From: Chloroflexota bacterium
GTDB taxonomy: Bacteria > Chloroflexota > Dehalococcoidia > GIF9 > AB-539-J10
DNA length: 7,352 nucleotides
NCBI GenBank assembly: GCA_015222255.1
Contig: JADFUX010000103.1
Location: 1 to 7,352 of the forward strand
Direction: 5' to 3'
The notes below the pieces were generated by a model. The model was not told the DNA's origin and did not search any database. It saw only the letters and a list, made by a program, of their open reading frames with translations. Positions within the stretch are counted from its first letter, which is position 1. Each line of letters opens with the position of its first letter. Of this stretch, positions 6,538-7,352 are shown piece after piece. Made by a program: the position numbers and the translations under genes.

Positions 6538-7352
6538 ATGGATTTTAGCTTTAGTGAAGAACAAAAGATGATTGCCAACTCCGCTAGGGAAATAGCCAAG
6601 GAATTCCCTCCGGTATATTGGAGAGAAAAGGACCTGAAGGAAGAATTTGGCGAAGAGTTCTACAAAGCCATAAGCCAGGCTGGGTTCACTGGCCTGATAA
6701 TCCCCGAGAAGTATGGTGGTTCAGGAAAGGGAATGACTGAGTTGCTTATAGCAATGGAGGAGTTGGCTGCCAATGGCTGCGGTATGGCTGCGCCGTGGTA
6801 TCTTGTGCTCAGTGAGATTTTTGGCGGCATGAGTATCATTCGGCATGGCACTGAGGAACAGAGGCGGAAATACCTGCCAGGGATAGCCTCAGGAGAGATT
6901 GAATTCTGTATGGGTCTCACAGAGCCGGATGCCGGCAGCAATACTTTGAACACAAAAACGAGGGCTACGAAGGTGGATGGTGGGTGGGTAATAAATGGTA
7001 ATAAGACATTCATCAGCGGGGCTGACAGAGCCAGGGGAATGATGATTATAGCCAGAACAACGCCAAAGGAGAAAGCCGCCAAGAAAGCATTTGGGCTAAG
7101 CCTCTTCCTCGCAGATATGCCAGACCCAGCCGTTATGATAACCCCCATACCGAAACATGGAATAAACTATTCCCATTCATGCGACATTGGCTTCAATGAT
7201 CTCAGAGTGCCCGAAGGTGCTCTTATGCCACCATTGGACGAGGGCTGGTATTCATTACTGGATACATTGAACACCGAGAGGATGACCTTTACCACCGCAG
7301 CTATTGGTATTGCCAGGCTGGCGATGAGTAAGGCCATTGACTATTCCAAGGA
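6538..7352 (+). CDS. Acyl-CoA dehydrogenase, 3' end beyond the window
   Basis: The first 271 residues of a flavoenzyme that normally has about 380-400. It oxidises an acyl-CoA to the 2-enoyl-CoA using FAD and passes electrons to electron-transfer flavoprotein. The helical N-terminal domain begins MDFSFSEEQK and contains GLIIPEKYGGSGKG (52-65). The middle beta domain carries the family signature CMGLTEPDAGSN (124-135) and the FAD-contacting GNKTFISGADRA (154-165). The third domain starts near EGWYSLLDTLNTERM (235-249). The catalytic glutamate, if present, lies past the edge. GGGGGA at 6529-6534, four bases before ATG, is the likely RBS. The gene follows the DUF35 gene by 45 bases on the same strand and is probably part of the same operon, supplying the oxidation step ahead of thiolysis. 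Substrate length or type cannot be told. Confidence 0.95.
   Translation, partial: MDFSFSEEQKMIANSAREIAKEFPPVYWREKDLKEEFGEEFYKAISQAGFTGLIIPEKYGGSGKGMTELLIAMEELAANGCGMAAPWYLVLSEIFGGMSIIRHGTEEQRRKYLPGIASGEIEFCMGLTEPDAGSNTLNTKTRATKVDGGWVINGNKTFISGADRARGMMIIARTTPKEKAAKKAFGLSLFLADMPDPAVMITPIPKHGINYSHSCDIGFNDLRVPEGALMPPLDEGWYSLLDTLNTERMTFTTAAIGIARLAMSKAIDYSK

Noticed and set aside
6660..7148. Minus-strand frame of 162 codons
   Set aside because: Exact shadow of the acyl-CoA dehydrogenase, whose signature motifs are on the plus strand.

Overview
The window looks like bacterial DNA, judging by good Shine-Dalgarno (SD) sequences in front of most genes and short, cotranscription-style gaps in the right half. 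The gene content is a radical SAM/B12-type enzyme, an NDP-forming acyl-CoA synthetase alpha chain, an SCP2-type thiolase, a DUF35 partner and an acyl-CoA dehydrogenase. This is what one expects from an anaerobic or subsurface bacterium rich in acyl-CoA enzymes, for example Chloroflexota/Dehalococcoidia. That assignment is inference from gene content only and is weak.

Layout. Bases 1-189 hold no gene I can support; they contain short hairpins and a vague resemblance to the 5' part of a group II intron. Bases 190-1608 (minus strand) encode a cobalamin-type radical SAM protein. Its short leader contains two mutually exclusive pairings around the ribosome-binding site. A divergent gap follows. 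On the plus strand, 1776-2003 is a coding-like stretch interrupted by one amber codon, in frame with the next gene. Bases 2004-3479 encode the CoA-binding/phosphohistidine (alpha) chain of an NDP-forming acyl-CoA synthetase, with no ATP-grasp (beta) chain in view. Bases 3480-3898 have no recognised gene but carry a promoter-like element with an overlapping inverted repeat. Bases 3899-4237 are a decayed acetoacetyl-CoA synthetase: its RBS, start and N-terminus are intact, a large middle part is missing, it has an in-frame TGA, and it is cut off before the AMP-binding P-loop. Then come a thiolase (4276-5472), a DUF35 zinc-ribbon/OB-fold protein with a C-terminal SCP2 domain (5485-6492), and an acyl-CoA dehydrogenase that runs off the right edge (6538 onward).

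Working together. The three right-hand genes are tightly spaced and form a probable operon for oxidation and thiolytic (or retro-aldol) cleavage of an acyl-CoA. The DUF35 protein is the likely structural or substrate-delivering partner of the thiolase. The dead acetoacetyl-CoA synthetase directly upstream suggests that the ancestral operon began with activation of acetoacetate or a related 3-oxo acid. Its promoter and leader probably still serve the thiolase operon. No insertion sequence, tRNA, rRNA or CRISPR array was seen.
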